From positions 1 through 64,000 of the forward strand of contig NZ_JBICTU010000011.1 of assembly GCF_043197795.1 (NCBI RefSeq): DNA of 64,000 nucleotides. Direction: 5' to 3'. Within the stretch, counting starts at the first letter, position 1. Every line of letters starts with the position of its first letter. Made by a program: the position numbers and the translations under genes. This document shows positions 1 to 9,615 of this stretch, in pieces. The notes beneath the pieces were generated by a model that saw nothing but the letters and a program-made list of their open reading frames with translations, was not told where the DNA came from and searched no databases. This DNA comes from Sphaerisporangium sp040649355. GTDB taxonomy: Bacteria; Actinomycetota; Actinomycetes; Streptosporangiales; Streptosporangiaceae.

Positions 1-125
1 CGTGACGACGAACGGAGAACTCTGATGCGCAGACCAGACAGGTCACCGCACGCTCGGGCCCTGGCGGCCCTCCCGCTCCCGATTCCCCCGTCGCCCAAAG
101 GCGACGATCCCCTCGGGAGGAACTG

Positions 126-1418
126 ATGGACGCGCGGGTCTCGGGCGCCGTGACGCCTGTCGAGTCCTCCCTGGAGTCGATATTCCGCGAGGAACACGGC
201 CGGCTGCTCGCCTCGCTCGTCCGCCGCTTCGGTGACCTCGACCTGGCCGAGGAGGTCGCCTCCGAGGCCATCGAAGCGGCGCTGGTGCACTGGCCGGTCG
301 ACGGCGTTCCGGCCAGACCGGGGGCCTGGCTGCTGACGACGGCACGACGCCGGGCCGTCGACCGGCTGAGGCGGGACCAGGCGTACGCGGCCCGGCTCGC
401 CATCCTGCAGGTGGAGGCGGACCGGGCCGATCCCGCCCCACCCGCGGACGCGAACAAGGATCTGCCCGACGAGCGGCTGCAGCTGTTCTTCACCTGCGCC
501 CACCCGGCCCTTCCCGCCGACGATCGCGCGGCCCTGACCCTGCGTTGCCTCGCCGGACTCACCACGCCCGAGGTCGCGCGGGCCTTCCTCGTTCCCTCCG
601 CGACGATGGCCCAGCGGATCGTACGGGCGAAGAAGAAGATCCGCGAGGCCCGTATCCCGTTCCGCGTGCCCGGGGCCGACGAGCTGCCGGGGCGCTTGGC
701 GGGGGTGCTCCAGGTCATCTATTCGATCTTCACTGAGGGCTACGCTGCCAGCTCGGGCCCGGACCTGCAGCGGCTCGACCTCGCCGAGGAGGCCATCCGG
801 CTGGTCCGGATCCTGCGCCGGTTGCTGCCCGCCGAGCGGGAGGTCGCCGGGCTGCTCGGGCTGATGCTGCTCATCCACGCGCGACGCGACGCCCGTACCG
901 GACCGGACGGCGCGCTGGTGCTGCTCGACGACCAGGACCGTGGCCGCTGGGACCGCACGATGATCGAGGAGGGCGCTGACCTGGTGGTGGTCGCGCTGAC
1001 CGGCGGCCCGCCCGGTCCGTACGGGGTGCAGGCCGCGATCGCCGCCCTGCACGACGAGGCGCCGGACGTCGCGAGCACCGACTGGCCGCAGATCGTCGCG
1101 CTCTACGACGTGCTGCTCGCTCTCGCGCCGTCCCCGGTCGTCGCGCTGAACCGGGCAGCGGCGATGGCCATGCGCGACGGGCCGGAGGCGGGCCTGGCGC
1201 TGCTCGACGCGCTGGCCGGCGAGCCCCGGCTACGCGGATACCACCCCTACCCTGCGGCCAGGGCGGAGCTCCTTCGCCGTCTCGGGCGGCTCCCCGAAGC
1301 CGCGGCGGCCTACCGTGAGGCGCTCGCCCTGGCCGGCACCGAGCCCGAACGAGCGCACCTACTGCGCAGGCTGAACGCGACAGACCCCGCCAATCCGAAC
1401 GGCACGACCGGCACCTGA
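126..1418 (+). CDS. ECF RNA polymerase sigma factor, DUF6596 type
   Basis: The 430-residue protein has an N-terminal sigma-70 region 2 (about residues 20-90, with FGDLDLAEEVASEAIEAAL and the RRAVDRLRRDQ stretch) and a region 4 helix-turn-helix around 130-185. A long C-terminal helical, TPR-like domain follows (200-420), as in actinobacterial ECF factors with a DUF6596 extension. A GGGAGG ribosome site lies just before the ATG. Such sigma factors usually sit beside a YCII-domain gene. None is adjacent here, although one lies at 34.9 kb. The target promoters are unknown and a link to the enediyne genes is not supported. Confidence 0.93.
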   Translation: MDARVSGAVTPVESSLESIFREEHGRLLASLVRRFGDLDLAEEVASEAIEAALVHWPVDGVPARPGAWLLTTARRRAVDRLRRDQAYAARLAILQVEADRADPAPPADANKDLPDERLQLFFTCAHPALPADDRAALTLRCLAGLTTPEVARAFLVPSATMAQRIVRAKKKIREARIPFRVPGADELPGRLAGVLQVIYSIFTEGYAASSGPDLQRLDLAEEAIRLVRILRRLLPAEREVAGLLGLMLLIHARRDARTGPDGALVLLDDQDRGRWDRTMIEEGADLVVVALTGGPPGPYGVQAAIAALHDEAPDVASTDWPQIVALYDVLLALAPSPVVALNRAAAMAMRDGPEAGLALLDALAGEPRLRGYHPYPAARAELLRRLGRLPEAAAAYREALALAGTEPERAHLLRRLNATDPANPNGTTGT

Positions 1419-1612
1419 CGCCGGAAGACCTCTGGCCGTACCCTCCTGCCCTCGGTCGGGGGACAAGCCTTTGAGGAAGGTGCTCCCGCAGCTACCGGTT
1501 GGTATCGTCACGTTGTGACAGGATCTGTCGAGTTGTTGCGGTCGGTGGGGATGTCCTGTCCCGCCGTCGCGGCGCGTGACGATGACAACCCCGAGTCGTC
1601 AGGATCCCCACG

Positions 1613-2878
1613 ATGCTGAAAGCCGGTCGTTCCCAGGAAGAGATCCGCCGGCACAATCTCGGCACTCTGCTCCGGCACGTGCACCTGGGCGGCGCGGTCT
1701 CCCGTACGGAGCTGGCCGACCGGATGGGCCTGAACCGCAGCACCATCATGGCGCTGACCGCCGATCTCACCTCGGCCGGCCTGGTGCGCGAGGAACTCCC
1801 CAAGGACACCGGCAAGGCGGGCCGGCCGTCGCTGGTGGTCCGGCCGGAGTCCGGCCGGGTGTACGTCCTGGCCTTCGACATCCGCGTGGACCGCCTGGTC
1901 GCCGCCAGGGTCGGGCTGGGCGGGGTCATCCTGGACCGCAGGGAGGCGGTACGGCCGCGCGCCGGGGCCGACCTCGACGACGTGGTCGGGGTGCTCGCCG
2001 GGTTCGCCCGCCAGATGCACCGCGCGGCGGGGTCGGAGCCGGTGTGCGCCGGAGTCGGCGCGGCCTACTGCGGCATGATCCGGCCCGGCGACGGGATGGT
2101 GCGCTTCGGGCCGAACATGGGCTGGGTGGACCAGGCCTTCGGTACCGAGCTCGGCCTCAGGCTGGGGTTCGGGCTGCCGGTGTCGGTCGGCAACGAGGCC
2201 CACCTGGGCGCGCTGGCCGAGCACCAGCGCGGGGTGGGCATCGGTTTCCAGAACCTCGTCTACCTGCACGGTGACGTCGGCGTGGGCGGCGGGATCATCG
2301 TCGGCGGCAAGCTGCTCGACGGCGATGGCGGGTACGGGTGCGAGCTCGGGCACATGATGGTGAACCCCTACAACGGCAGGCCCTGCGGGTGCGGCTCCCG
2401 AGGTTGTCTTGAGGCGGAGGTCGGCGAGCAGGCCCTGCTCGACGCCGCCGGCCGGTCCTCCGAGCTGTCCGGCCGCGACGGCGTACGGGCCGTCGTGGAG
2501 GCCGCCGAGCGCGGCGACCTCGCGGCCCAGGACGCGCTGCGCCGCATCGGCGACTGGCTCGGCATCGGGGTGGCGAACCTGATCAACCTGTTCAACCCGG
2601 GCCTGGTGATCTTCGGTGGGATGCTCCGTGAGGTCTACCCGGGCTCGGCGGCCCAGGTCCACAGCCGGGTGGAGGCGAACGTGCTGGTGATCTCCCGCGA
2701 GAAGGTGCGACTCCGCACCTCGGCTCTCGGAGACGACGCCACCTTGATCGGCGCCGCCGAACTCGCCTTCTCCAAACTGCTGACCAGCCCCCTCGAAGTG
2801 CTCGCCGAAATGACGTCACACCCCTCCCTCGACACTCGATCAGAGGACGTCGGTGAGGTTCGGGCGGTGACTAGGTGA
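1613..2878 (+). CDS. ROK-family transcriptional regulator (NagC/XylR type)
   Basis: The 421-residue protein starts with a winged helix-turn-helix (about residues 10-75, GAVSRTELADRMGLNRSTI). A ROK sugar-kinase-like domain follows, with the zinc-binding CGCGSRGCLE motif near residue 265 and the glycine-rich GDVGVGGGIIVGGKLLDGDG stretch. Regulators of this type bind a sugar or sugar phosphate and repress transport or catabolic genes. No sugar transporter adjoins it here, so the ligand cannot be inferred. Its stop overlaps the convergent metallopeptidase gene by 8 bp. Confidence 0.93.
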   Translation: MLKAGRSQEEIRRHNLGTLLRHVHLGGAVSRTELADRMGLNRSTIMALTADLTSAGLVREELPKDTGKAGRPSLVVRPESGRVYVLAFDIRVDRLVAARVGLGGVILDRREAVRPRAGADLDDVVGVLAGFARQMHRAAGSEPVCAGVGAAYCGMIRPGDGMVRFGPNMGWVDQAFGTELGLRLGFGLPVSVGNEAHLGALAEHQRGVGIGFQNLVYLHGDVGVGGGIIVGGKLLDGDGGYGCELGHMMVNPYNGRPCGCGSRGCLEAEVGEQALLDAAGRSSELSGRDGVRAVVEAAERGDLAAQDALRRIGDWLGIGVANLINLFNPGLVIFGGMLREVYPGSAAQVHSRVEANVLVISREKVRLRTSALGDDATLIGAAELAFSKLLTSPLEVLAEMTSHPSLDTRSEDVGEVRAVTR

Positions 2879-3737
2879 CGTCGCTTTTGGGGGATGTCCA
2901 GGTGTTGCAGGCGCTGGGGCTGGCGGAGTCGTAGCCGCGTTCGAGCCATCTCAGCTGGGTGGAAAGTCGTCCGTGGTCGCGGGTCCACTTGTCCGGGAGC
3001 GTTCCCGAGTACCACGAGCGGAACTCCCACCACGCGGGCATCTCGTCGCCCATCGCCTTGAGCGCCACGCCCGCGAAGCACTCGGCCTGGAGTTCGAGCC
3101 GTCTGCTCAGGAGGTCCTTCTTGGCCTTCGACCTGGTCGCGGTGTCCTCGTCCCACGCGTAGTCGCTGATGTTCGCCATGTTCTGGAGGTGGTGGCCGTA
3201 CTCGTGGGCGGTCACCTCCGCCACCCAGGCCGCGCCGCCGGGCTGGAGGTCGGCGCGCTCGACGAGGACGTAGTACATCCTGGAGTCGTCGCAGTAGGTG
3301 CCGTCCGCCTCCTTGGAGGGCATGAGCCCGCAGTCGCGGTCCTTCACGCGGTGCCGCACGAACTTGCGTTTGGGCGGGCTGAAGTAGATCCGCGTCCGCT
3401 TGAACTCGCGCGCCCAGATCCGGTCCAGGCACGAGGAGACCGCCCCCAGGTAGCGCTTCATGGACGTCCAGCTACCCGTCCTGATCGCGGGGATCGCGCA
3501 GTTCGCCTTCGCCCGCGGGGCGGTGTAAAGCCGGCTGTCCACCGCGGCCGTCCGGTCGTACGGGAGCGGCAGTGTCTCCGAGGTCGGCCGCGCCGCCGGG
3601 GAGGGGGACGGTGTGGGCGAGACCAGCGGCGTCGCCGACCACCGTGGCACCGACAGGGGGAGCGACCCGGGCTGGGGGTCCGCCGTACAGGCGGCCGTGA
3701 AGGCGCACACCAGCAGCAGCGGGAGAAGACGGCGCAT
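2871..3737 (-). CDS. Secreted zinc metallopeptidase, putative lipoprotein
   Basis: The 288-residue protein has a signal peptide ending in a lipobox-like VCAFTAAC, so it is probably anchored to the outer face of the membrane. A proline/serine-rich linker follows, then a neutral zinc metallopeptidase domain with the HEYGHH catalytic motif, where the two outer histidines bind zinc. A downstream acidic residue in LELQAECFAG is likely the third ligand. The ATG at 3737 was chosen because it begins the signal peptide; longer in-frame starts would bury it. Substrate unknown. Confidence 0.88.
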   Translation of the reverse strand: MRRLLPLLLVCAFTAACTADPQPGSLPLSVPRWSATPLVSPTPSPSPAARPTSETLPLPYDRTAAVDSRLYTAPRAKANCAIPAIRTGSWTSMKRYLGAVSSCLDRIWAREFKRTRIYFSPPKRKFVRHRVKDRDCGLMPSKEADGTYCDDSRMYYVLVERADLQPGGAAWVAEVTAHEYGHHLQNMANISDYAWDEDTATRSKAKKDLLSRRLELQAECFAGVALKAMGDEMPAWWEFRSWYSGTLPDKWTRDHGRLSTQLRWLERGYDSASPSACNTWTSPKSDVT

Positions 3738-3967
3738 GATCGTGGAGCTTGGGCACCGGCTATTACGAAACGGGCATTTATCGTGAAATAACCCATATTC
3801 GGGCTCGTCGATATTTATTCCAGGGTGCTCTTCCGGGTGAAATGCCGTTTGACGCCTGCGAATCGGGGATGTGCTGGGTAACGTGGCGTGGTCGAGAAGC
3901 GGTCCGCCCCGTGTCGTCGAGGCGCGGACGCCGGTTATAGGTGAACTTTTCCAAGGTGGGAGTTGGG

Positions 3968-5128
3968 ATGACGGCGATCGTGGAAGCACCACAGCCGCTA
4001 CCTTTCGATGCGGTCTGCCCGCTGATGGGGGTGGAGGAGGAGTACCTGGTCGTGGACCCGGTCACGCGGGAGGTGGCGCCGAGGGCGGCCTCGGTGGTGA
4101 AGCGAGCCGGGGCGGAGCTGGGCGACATGGTGAGCGCCGAGATCACCCGGTTCCAGGTGGAGGCCAAGACGGCGCCGTGCGCGTCCGTCTCCGAGCTGGA
4201 GGACCAGCTGCGCCGGATGCGGTCGGCGGTGGCCGCCGCGGCCCGCGCGGAGGGGCTCGCCCTGGTCGCCTCCGGCACGCCGGTGCTCGGCGACGTGGTC
4301 CCGCCCCCGATCACCGACGATCCCCGGTACGGGGTGGGCATCGCCAACTACCGCGCGCTGCACGACGAGCAGAGCATCTGCGCGGGCCACGTCCACGTAC
4401 ACCTGCCCGACCGTGAGCGGGCCGTGCTGGTGAGCAACCATCTGCGCCCGTGGCTGCCGGTGCTGATCGCGATGATGGCCAACTCGCCGTTCTGGACGGG
4501 CCGCGACACCGGGTACGCGAGCTGGCGCACGCTGAGCTGGGGCAAGTGGCCGGTGGCCGGGCCGCCGCCGTACTTCGCCTCGCTGGGCGAGTACGACGAG
4601 CTGGTCGGCGCGCTGACCGAGTCGGGGGCCCTGGTGGACCCCGGGACGATCTTCTGGGACATCAGGCCCTCGTCGCGGCTGCCCACGCTGGAGGTCCGGG
4701 TGACCGACGTGCCCGCCACCGCCGAGGAGTCCGCGCTGCTCGCGGCCGTGGTGCGCGCCCTGGTGGTGGTGTCGCTGGAGCGGGTGGATCGCGGCGATCC
4801 AGGCCCGCCCCTGTCGGCCGAGCGGCTGCGGGTGGCGTACTGGCGGGCGGCGCGCGACGGCCTCGACGGGCACGGCGTCGACCCGGTGTCCGGCGGGCTG
4901 CGACCGGCCGGAGACCTGCTCTCGGGGCTGCTGCGGCACGTTCGTCCAGCACTGGAGGAGACCGGCGACCTCGCCATGGTGACCCACCGGCTGGAGCGGC
5001 TGCGCGTCGACGGCACCGGGGCGGCGCGCCAGCGCGCCGCCCACGACCGGCGTGGGCGGGTCGCCGACGTGGTCGACCACCTGGTGGAGCACCTGGTCAC
5101 TCCGAACGGCTCAGCTGGGCGGGCCTGA
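3968..5128 (+). CDS. Carboxylate-amine ligase, YbdK/glutamate-cysteine ligase 2 family
   Basis: The 386-residue protein matches the GCS2/YbdK family in length. It carries the early GVEEEYLVVDP signature and the later AGHVHVHLPDRERAV and WDIRPSSRLPTLEVRV blocks that build the ATP/Mg and substrate sites. YbdK-type enzymes have weak glutamate-cysteine ligase activity. Actinomycetes make mycothiol rather than glutathione, so the physiological substrate is uncertain. The ATG at 3968 follows AAGGTGGG at good spacing; an upstream in-frame GTG (3941) is less likely. Confidence 0.88.
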   Translation: MTAIVEAPQPLPFDAVCPLMGVEEEYLVVDPVTREVAPRAASVVKRAGAELGDMVSAEITRFQVEAKTAPCASVSELEDQLRRMRSAVAAAARAEGLALVASGTPVLGDVVPPPITDDPRYGVGIANYRALHDEQSICAGHVHVHLPDRERAVLVSNHLRPWLPVLIAMMANSPFWTGRDTGYASWRTLSWGKWPVAGPPPYFASLGEYDELVGALTESGALVDPGTIFWDIRPSSRLPTLEVRVTDVPATAEESALLAAVVRALVVVSLERVDRGDPGPPLSAERLRVAYWRAARDGLDGHGVDPVSGGLRPAGDLLSGLLRHVRPALEETGDLAMVTHRLERLRVDGTGAARQRAAHDRRGRVADVVDHLVEHLVTPNGSAGRA

Positions 5129-5143
5129 CGCGCTCACGGACGT

Positions 5144-6763
5144 TCAGGCGGGCGCGTCCGACGGCGCGCCCGGCGCCTGGTCCGGCGCGTCCGACGGGTC
5201 GTCCGGCCGTTCTTCCGTGGCGCCGAGGCGGGAGGCCAGGAACGCGCGCAGCGGCCGCACGTGCCTGACCGGGTCGCGCCACTGGGCCAGCAGGTCCTCC
5301 AGCAGGTGCCGTTCGCCGACCTGTTCCCGGTGCCGCCAAGCGCGGACGACCGGGTGCAGGAAGGCGCTCTCGTGTGCCCGCTCCGGGGTCGGGTGCCGCT
5401 GGATCGCGAACACGTCGCCGTAGTCCTCGCGGCCCCACCGCAGGGTGACGGTGAAGTACAGCGGGTGGCCGGCGAACCGCTCGACCGCGTAGTCCTCGGG
5501 CAGGTCCACGTAGTGCAGGATCTGCCCGGCCGCCTCGTCCACGACGTACACGTCGCAGAGGTACTCGAACTGGGTCCACAGCGCCGAGCTGTAGTTGACC
5601 CGGTCGAGCATGGTCGCGGTCAGCTGGTCGGGGTCGACCGGCAGGACCTCCTGGCGCAGGGGCGCCTCCTCGTAGCGCTCGGCGAGGAGGGCGGCGAGGG
5701 TGCGCAGGTTGTAGCGGAACCCGTCGATGAAGGCGGAGGAGGCGCGCTTGAAGTCACGGGCCTGCATCAGGGTGCCGGCGAAGTAGAGGCCCTCGACGTT
5801 CACCGACTGGAAGTCCGGCCGGATGGCCGGCATCCGCCCGTTCGGGGCCAGTTCGGGCATGCAGGTTTCGTCGAACAGGCCGGTGTTCATCGTGAAGCCG
5901 GTGCAGCGCAGAACCGTGTCGTATTCGAGGATCGCCTGCTCGCCCTCGGCCAGGGTGTAGGTGATCGCGGCCTTGTAGCGGTCGCCCTCGCGCCAGATCC
6001 GGTCGACCTGGCATTCGAGCACGCCGTGCAGGGTCTTGAACCAGTAGCTGTCGAGCAGGGCGCCGTACTGGCCGCGCACGTGGCCGGGGTGCTTGCTCGT
6101 CCACGCGAGCCGCACCGGGCTCGGGCTGGCGAGGTGGATGATGGCGGCCTGGCCGAGGATGGCCTGGGCGGTCTCGAACGCCGAGTTGCCCTTCCCGAGG
6201 ATGAGCACGCGCTTGTCGGTGAAGTCCTCCGCGGACTCCGCGACGTCCTCGTACCCCACCGCCAGCTCGATGCCGGGGATGTCGGGGATGTGCGGGCCGC
6301 CCCAGCCGGTGGCCATGATCAGGCATTCGGCGCGGAACACCTCGTCCCCGGCGTGCGCGACGAAGGTCCCGTCGATCTTCTCGATGCGATCGACGGGAGT
6401 GGAGAACCGGACGTTGAGCGCGTGTTCCCGCTGGAAGTCGGCGAGGTAGCGCAGCAGGTCGTCCGCGCAGGGGAAGTAGTCCTGCGAGTAACGGGGGAAC
6501 AGCAGGTCAGGTGAGTCGTTGAGCAGGGAGTTCCAGTCCCAGCGCAGGGCGATCTCCGGGTCCTTCTCGCCGGTGTGCACCTTGTTCAGCGAGATGAGCC
6601 TGCGGTGGCGCGGGTAGCGGCGGAAGAAGCCGCCGGGGGAGTCCTCGCGTTCCAGGGTGAGGTAGTCGGCTCCGGCACGCTGCAGGAAGTAGCTGAGCTG
6701 CAGCCCGCCGGGGCCGGCACCGATGATCAGGTAACGGTGGACGTGCTCGCCGGGATTCGCCAT
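5144..6763 (-). CDS. FAD-dependent NAD(P)H monooxygenase/oxidoreductase
   Basis: The 539-residue protein has an N-terminal FAD Rossmann motif (GAGPGGLQ, residues 15-22) and a second NAD(P)-binding Rossmann motif near residue 190 (LILGKGNSAFETA). This arrangement is that of flavin-containing and Baeyer-Villiger-like monooxygenases. The C-terminal 120 residues form an extra domain ending in a low-complexity Asp/Pro/Ala tail. It reads toward the YbdK gene and lies downstream of the small membrane protein on the same strand. Substrate unknown. Whether it belongs to the enediyne cluster is doubtful, since no regulon motif is seen nearby. Confidence 0.85.
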   Translation of the reverse strand: MANPGEHVHRYLIIGAGPGGLQLSYFLQRAGADYLTLEREDSPGGFFRRYPRHRRLISLNKVHTGEKDPEIALRWDWNSLLNDSPDLLFPRYSQDYFPCADDLLRYLADFQREHALNVRFSTPVDRIEKIDGTFVAHAGDEVFRAECLIMATGWGGPHIPDIPGIELAVGYEDVAESAEDFTDKRVLILGKGNSAFETAQAILGQAAIIHLASPSPVRLAWTSKHPGHVRGQYGALLDSYWFKTLHGVLECQVDRIWREGDRYKAAITYTLAEGEQAILEYDTVLRCTGFTMNTGLFDETCMPELAPNGRMPAIRPDFQSVNVEGLYFAGTLMQARDFKRASSAFIDGFRYNLRTLAALLAERYEEAPLRQEVLPVDPDQLTATMLDRVNYSSALWTQFEYLCDVYVVDEAAGQILHYVDLPEDYAVERFAGHPLYFTVTLRWGREDYGDVFAIQRHPTPERAHESAFLHPVVRAWRHREQVGERHLLEDLLAQWRDPVRHVRPLRAFLASRLGATEERPDDPSDAPDQAPGAPSDAPA

Positions 6764-6917
6764 CAGACCTCACGCTCCGCCTGAGCCGGCCTGCTCAGCG
6801 GCCGGGAGGCCGGTGTGCGGTGGCGGGGCGGAGCCGCGGTGCCGGGTGAGCCGGCGGCTGACGCGATCAGGGGCATGAGCACTCCATGGGCCATCGAGGA
6901 AGGGGACCGATCGGCGG

Positions 6918-7481
6918 TCAGGCCGCGGCGGGCGCGCAGCGGCAGTTCATCGACGCCCGCTCCACCGGTGTGGGCTTGCGGTGCAGCCACATGGCCACCA
7001 CCATGGGCGCGAACACGATCGCGTTGTAGAACAGGTGCAGTTCGACGCGGGGGACCAGCAACTGGATCATGCTGGTCGGCACCGGCCTGCCCAGCAGGTG
7101 GTAGCCGGTCAGCGCCTGGAGGAGCAGCAGCAGGTGCTCCAGGTGGTGCCACACCTGGATGCCCAGCGAGATGTTCCACCAGGTGCGGGAGCGGCCGGTG
7201 AAGCCCTTGCGGAGCACGATCAGCCCGACGAGCATGACCAGCGCGTAGCCGTAGTGCATCCACTCGGAGGTCACCAGCCAGGGGAACGGCCGTCCGAGCA
7301 CGCCGCGCGCCTCCGGGACCGGCCAGCCCAGGGCGTAGATCTGGATCGCCTGCGCCACGTGCTCGGCCCAGTGCGCCAGCACGATCACCAGGAAGACGTT
7401 CAGCCCTGCCCGGTGGTAGTCGGTGTTCAACGAGGTGAGCAGGTCTGCTCGGGGTGGTAAGGCGCTTGAATGGCTGGCCAT
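6918..7481 (-). CDS. Polytopic membrane protein of unknown function with His-rich helices
   Basis: The 187-residue protein has about four or five hydrophobic helices. Histidines recur within or beside them (LAHWAEHVAQ, WHHLEHLLLL, VELHLFYNA), a pattern seen in metal- or heme-dependent membrane enzymes, but no family is recognised. The ATG at 7481 follows GGAGGACACACCC; a GTG five codons upstream would overlap this ribosome site. It lies between the FAD monooxygenase and the AhpD-like gene on the same strand, so the three may be co-transcribed. The function is not inferred. Confidence 0.7.
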   Translation of the reverse strand: MASHSSALPPRADLLTSLNTDYHRAGLNVFLVIVLAHWAEHVAQAIQIYALGWPVPEARGVLGRPFPWLVTSEWMHYGYALVMLVGLIVLRKGFTGRSRTWWNISLGIQVWHHLEHLLLLLQALTGYHLLGRPVPTSMIQLLVPRVELHLFYNAIVFAPMVVAMWLHRKPTPVERASMNCRCAPAAA

Positions 7482-7572
7482 GGGTGTGTCCTCCACGGGC
7501 GTCGGTCGGGCGTACGCGTTCTGCTCGGCGCTCTTCGGGGGGTGGGGCGGGCGTCGACTGACGTCAGTGGTG

Positions 7573-8133
7573 TCAGGCCTGGTGTTGTGACTCGGCGAGC
7601 AGCCCCAGGTAGCCGAGCGAGACGATCCGTTCGGCCCGCGCCGCGTAGCCGGACGGATCGTCGGGGGCGATGGTCGCCAGGCCGTCGACGTAGCGGTTGT
7701 ACATGCAGAACGCCGCGGCGATCAGCACGGTGTCGTGGATCTCGGTGTCCGTCGCGCCCGCCGCGCGGGCCTCGTCGACGTCCTTGCCGGTGACGTTCTG
7801 CCCGCTCTGCTGGACCGCGCCGGCGATGGTCAGCAGGGCCCGCAGCTTGTCGGACACGGGCGCGCCGTCGAGGTCGGCGCGGACCTGCTCTACCAGCGCC
7901 ATCCCCTCGGGGAGTTGCGCAGCCGCGTAGGCGGCGTGGGCGGAGAAGCAGTAGCGGCACTGGTTCAGCGCCGACACGTACGCCGCGATCAGCTCCCGCT
8001 CGCCGCGGGACAGTGTGCTCTCCTGACAGAGCAGTACCTCCACCAGCTCGTTGAGCGGGCGAGCGGTCTCCGGGCGGAACCGGAACAGACCGCGGATCCC
8101 CGGCTCGTCTGAGTTGAGGCTGATGTGGGGCAT
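7573..8133 (-). CDS. AhpD-like/carboxymuconolactone-decarboxylase-fold protein (copy 1)
   Basis: The 186-residue peroxidase-related protein has the CRYCFSAH motif (CxxC plus His), the redox signature of AhpD-like alkylhydroperoxidase proteins. The ATG at 8133 follows GAGGAATCGACC. It is roughly three-quarters identical by eye to the gene at 8917-9615, from which it is separated by an NTF2-like gene on the other strand. It could act in peroxide or radical defence, which would suit an enediyne producer, but that role is inference. Confidence 0.85.
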   Translation of the reverse strand: MPHISLNSDEPGIRGLFRFRPETARPLNELVEVLLCQESTLSRGERELIAAYVSALNQCRYCFSAHAAYAAAQLPEGMALVEQVRADLDGAPVSDKLRALLTIAGAVQQSGQNVTGKDVDEARAAGATDTEIHDTVLIAAAFCMYNRYVDGLATIAPDDPSGYAARAERIVSLGYLGLLAESQHQA

Positions 8134-8408
8134 GGTCGATTCCTCACCGGCGCTGAGGGGGCACCTCATACGCAGTCATGGGCGAACAGATCCATCCGAC
8201 AGACGCTCATGTTCGCTACATGACGCCCCGGCTGTCAACGGGCGGTTTCTCCGGCCTCTTCATTGGGCGTTCCTCGACTTTTCTCAGCGTCGTTACCGGC
8301 ACGTGACCATACGGTAAGTCTGTCCTTACTCCCTTGTTTGCTCCCACGGCCAGGCGTAGCGTCACCGTCGCCCCCCAAAAGATCCGCACCATCTCCAGGA
8401 GGCCGTTC

Positions 8409-8804
8409 ATGTCCGAACATCCCAACGTCAACCCAGCCCGCGAGAGTTACGACGCGATCGCCAAGGGTGACCTGGACTTCATCCGCGACAATCTGCTCAC
8501 GGAAGACGTGGTATTCCACGTTCCCGGCCAAGGTTCACTCGCGGGCGACCACACCGGCAGGGCCGACGTATTAAGTTATCTCGCGAAGCTCGGAGACCAG
8601 ACCGGCAGTTCGCTGCGGTACGACCCGGACGCGTTTCTCGCCGACGACGAGCACGTCGCCGTCCTCCTCCGGATCCGCGGAAACCATGATGGCAAGATCC
8701 TCGACGAGCGCGGTGTCCACGTGTTCCGCATGGTCGGCGGCAAAATCGCCGAGCGCTGGAGCTTCCCCTACGATTCTTATGTGATCGACGACTTCTTCTC
8801 GTAA
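8409..8804 (+). CDS. NTF2/SnoaL-like fold protein
   Basis: The 131-residue protein has the cone-shaped NTF2-like pattern: an N-terminal helix (ARESYDAIAKGDLDFIRDNL), then strands with VVFHVPGQGSLAGDHTGRADV and a terminal ERWSFPYDSYVIDDFF. A strong AGGAGG site precedes the ATG at 8409. Nine-membered enediyne clusters carry an NTF2-like protein (SgcJ in the C-1027 cluster) that affects polyene production. This gene is a candidate counterpart, but generic SnoaL-like proteins are common and the assignment is tentative. It sits between two AhpD-like paralogues. Confidence 0.82.
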   Translation: MSEHPNVNPARESYDAIAKGDLDFIRDNLLTEDVVFHVPGQGSLAGDHTGRADVLSYLAKLGDQTGSSLRYDPDAFLADDEHVAVLLRIRGNHDGKILDERGVHVFRMVGGKIAERWSFPYDSYVIDDFFS

Positions 8805-8916
8805 ACAAAACGCGGCACACGTCATTCTCGTGACAAACGCAGGGCCACCCGGCCTCCGCGGACCAAGAGGTCAAAGGTCACGCGGTGGCCGGGTGGCTCG
8901 GGCACCTACGGCCCGG

Positions 8917-9615
8917 TCATCCCGCCTGGCGCTGTGAATCGGCCAGCACGGCGAGGTATCCGCCGGTCATCTTCGCCCGTGCGGCGTAGACCGCGGGGTC
9001 GTCGGGGGCGAAGGTGGAAAGCCCGTCGACGTAGCGGTTGTACATGCAGAACGCCGCGGCGATCAGTACGGTGTCGTGGATCTCGGTGTCCGTCGCGCCG
9101 GCCGCGCGAGCCTGTGCCACGTGCTGCTTGGAGACCCGCTTCCCGCCCTGCTGGACGGCGCCGGCGATGGCGAGCAGGGCCCGCAGTTTGTCGGAGACGG
9201 GCGCGGTCTCAAGGTCGGCGCAGACCTCCTCCACCAAAGTCATTCCCTCGGGCGCCCTCACTGCCGCGAAGGCCGCGTGGGTGTAGAAGCAGAAACGGCA
9301 CTGGTTCAGCGCGGACACGTAGGCTGCGATCAGTTCGCGTTCACCGCGGCTCAGCGTGCTCTCTCCGCACAGCAGGACTTCGGAAAGCGCGTTCAAAGGT
9401 AGGGCCGTTTCCGGGCGGAACCTGAACAGGCCGCGAATCCCCGGCTCATCGGTGTTCAGCTCGATGTGCGGCGAGGCGGCGCCCTCGTGACCCAGCGGAA
9501 CGAGCGGGGCACGCTCCGGCCATTCAAGCCCGCACGAGTGGCCATCGGACTCGGCGACGGCCGGCAATTCGACGATTATGTCCCGGTGGGAGGGAAAGGC
9601 CACTGCGTTCGTCAT
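8917..9615 (-). CDS. AhpD-like/carboxymuconolactone-decarboxylase-fold protein (copy 2)
   Basis: The 232-residue protein is the paralogue of copy 1 (7573-8133). It has the same CRFCFYTH redox motif and near-identical runs such as GERELIAAYVSALNQCR and AAGATDTEIHDTVLIAAAF. It carries about 45 extra N-terminal residues not present in copy 1. The ATG at 9615 is preceded by AAAGGGG. A tandem duplication interrupted by the NTF2-like gene is the simplest explanation. Confidence 0.85.
   Translation of the reverse strand: MTNAVAFPSHRDIIVELPAVAESDGHSCGLEWPERAPLVPLGHEGAASPHIELNTDEPGIRGLFRFRPETALPLNALSEVLLCGESTLSRGERELIAAYVSALNQCRFCFYTHAAFAAVRAPEGMTLVEEVCADLETAPVSDKLRALLAIAGAVQQGGKRVSKQHVAQARAAGATDTEIHDTVLIAAAFCMYNRYVDGLSTFAPDDPAVYAARAKMTGGYLAVLADSQRQAG

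Noticed and set aside
1..125. Open frame at the left edge as the end of an upstream gene
   Set aside because: Two frames are possible (stops at 23-25 and 124-126) and neither encodes recognisable sequence.
8370..8385. GCCCCCCAAAAGATCC before the NTF2-like gene as another regulon motif
   Set aside because: About 11 of 16 positions agree with the best sites and the AGATGC half is broken; too weak to list.
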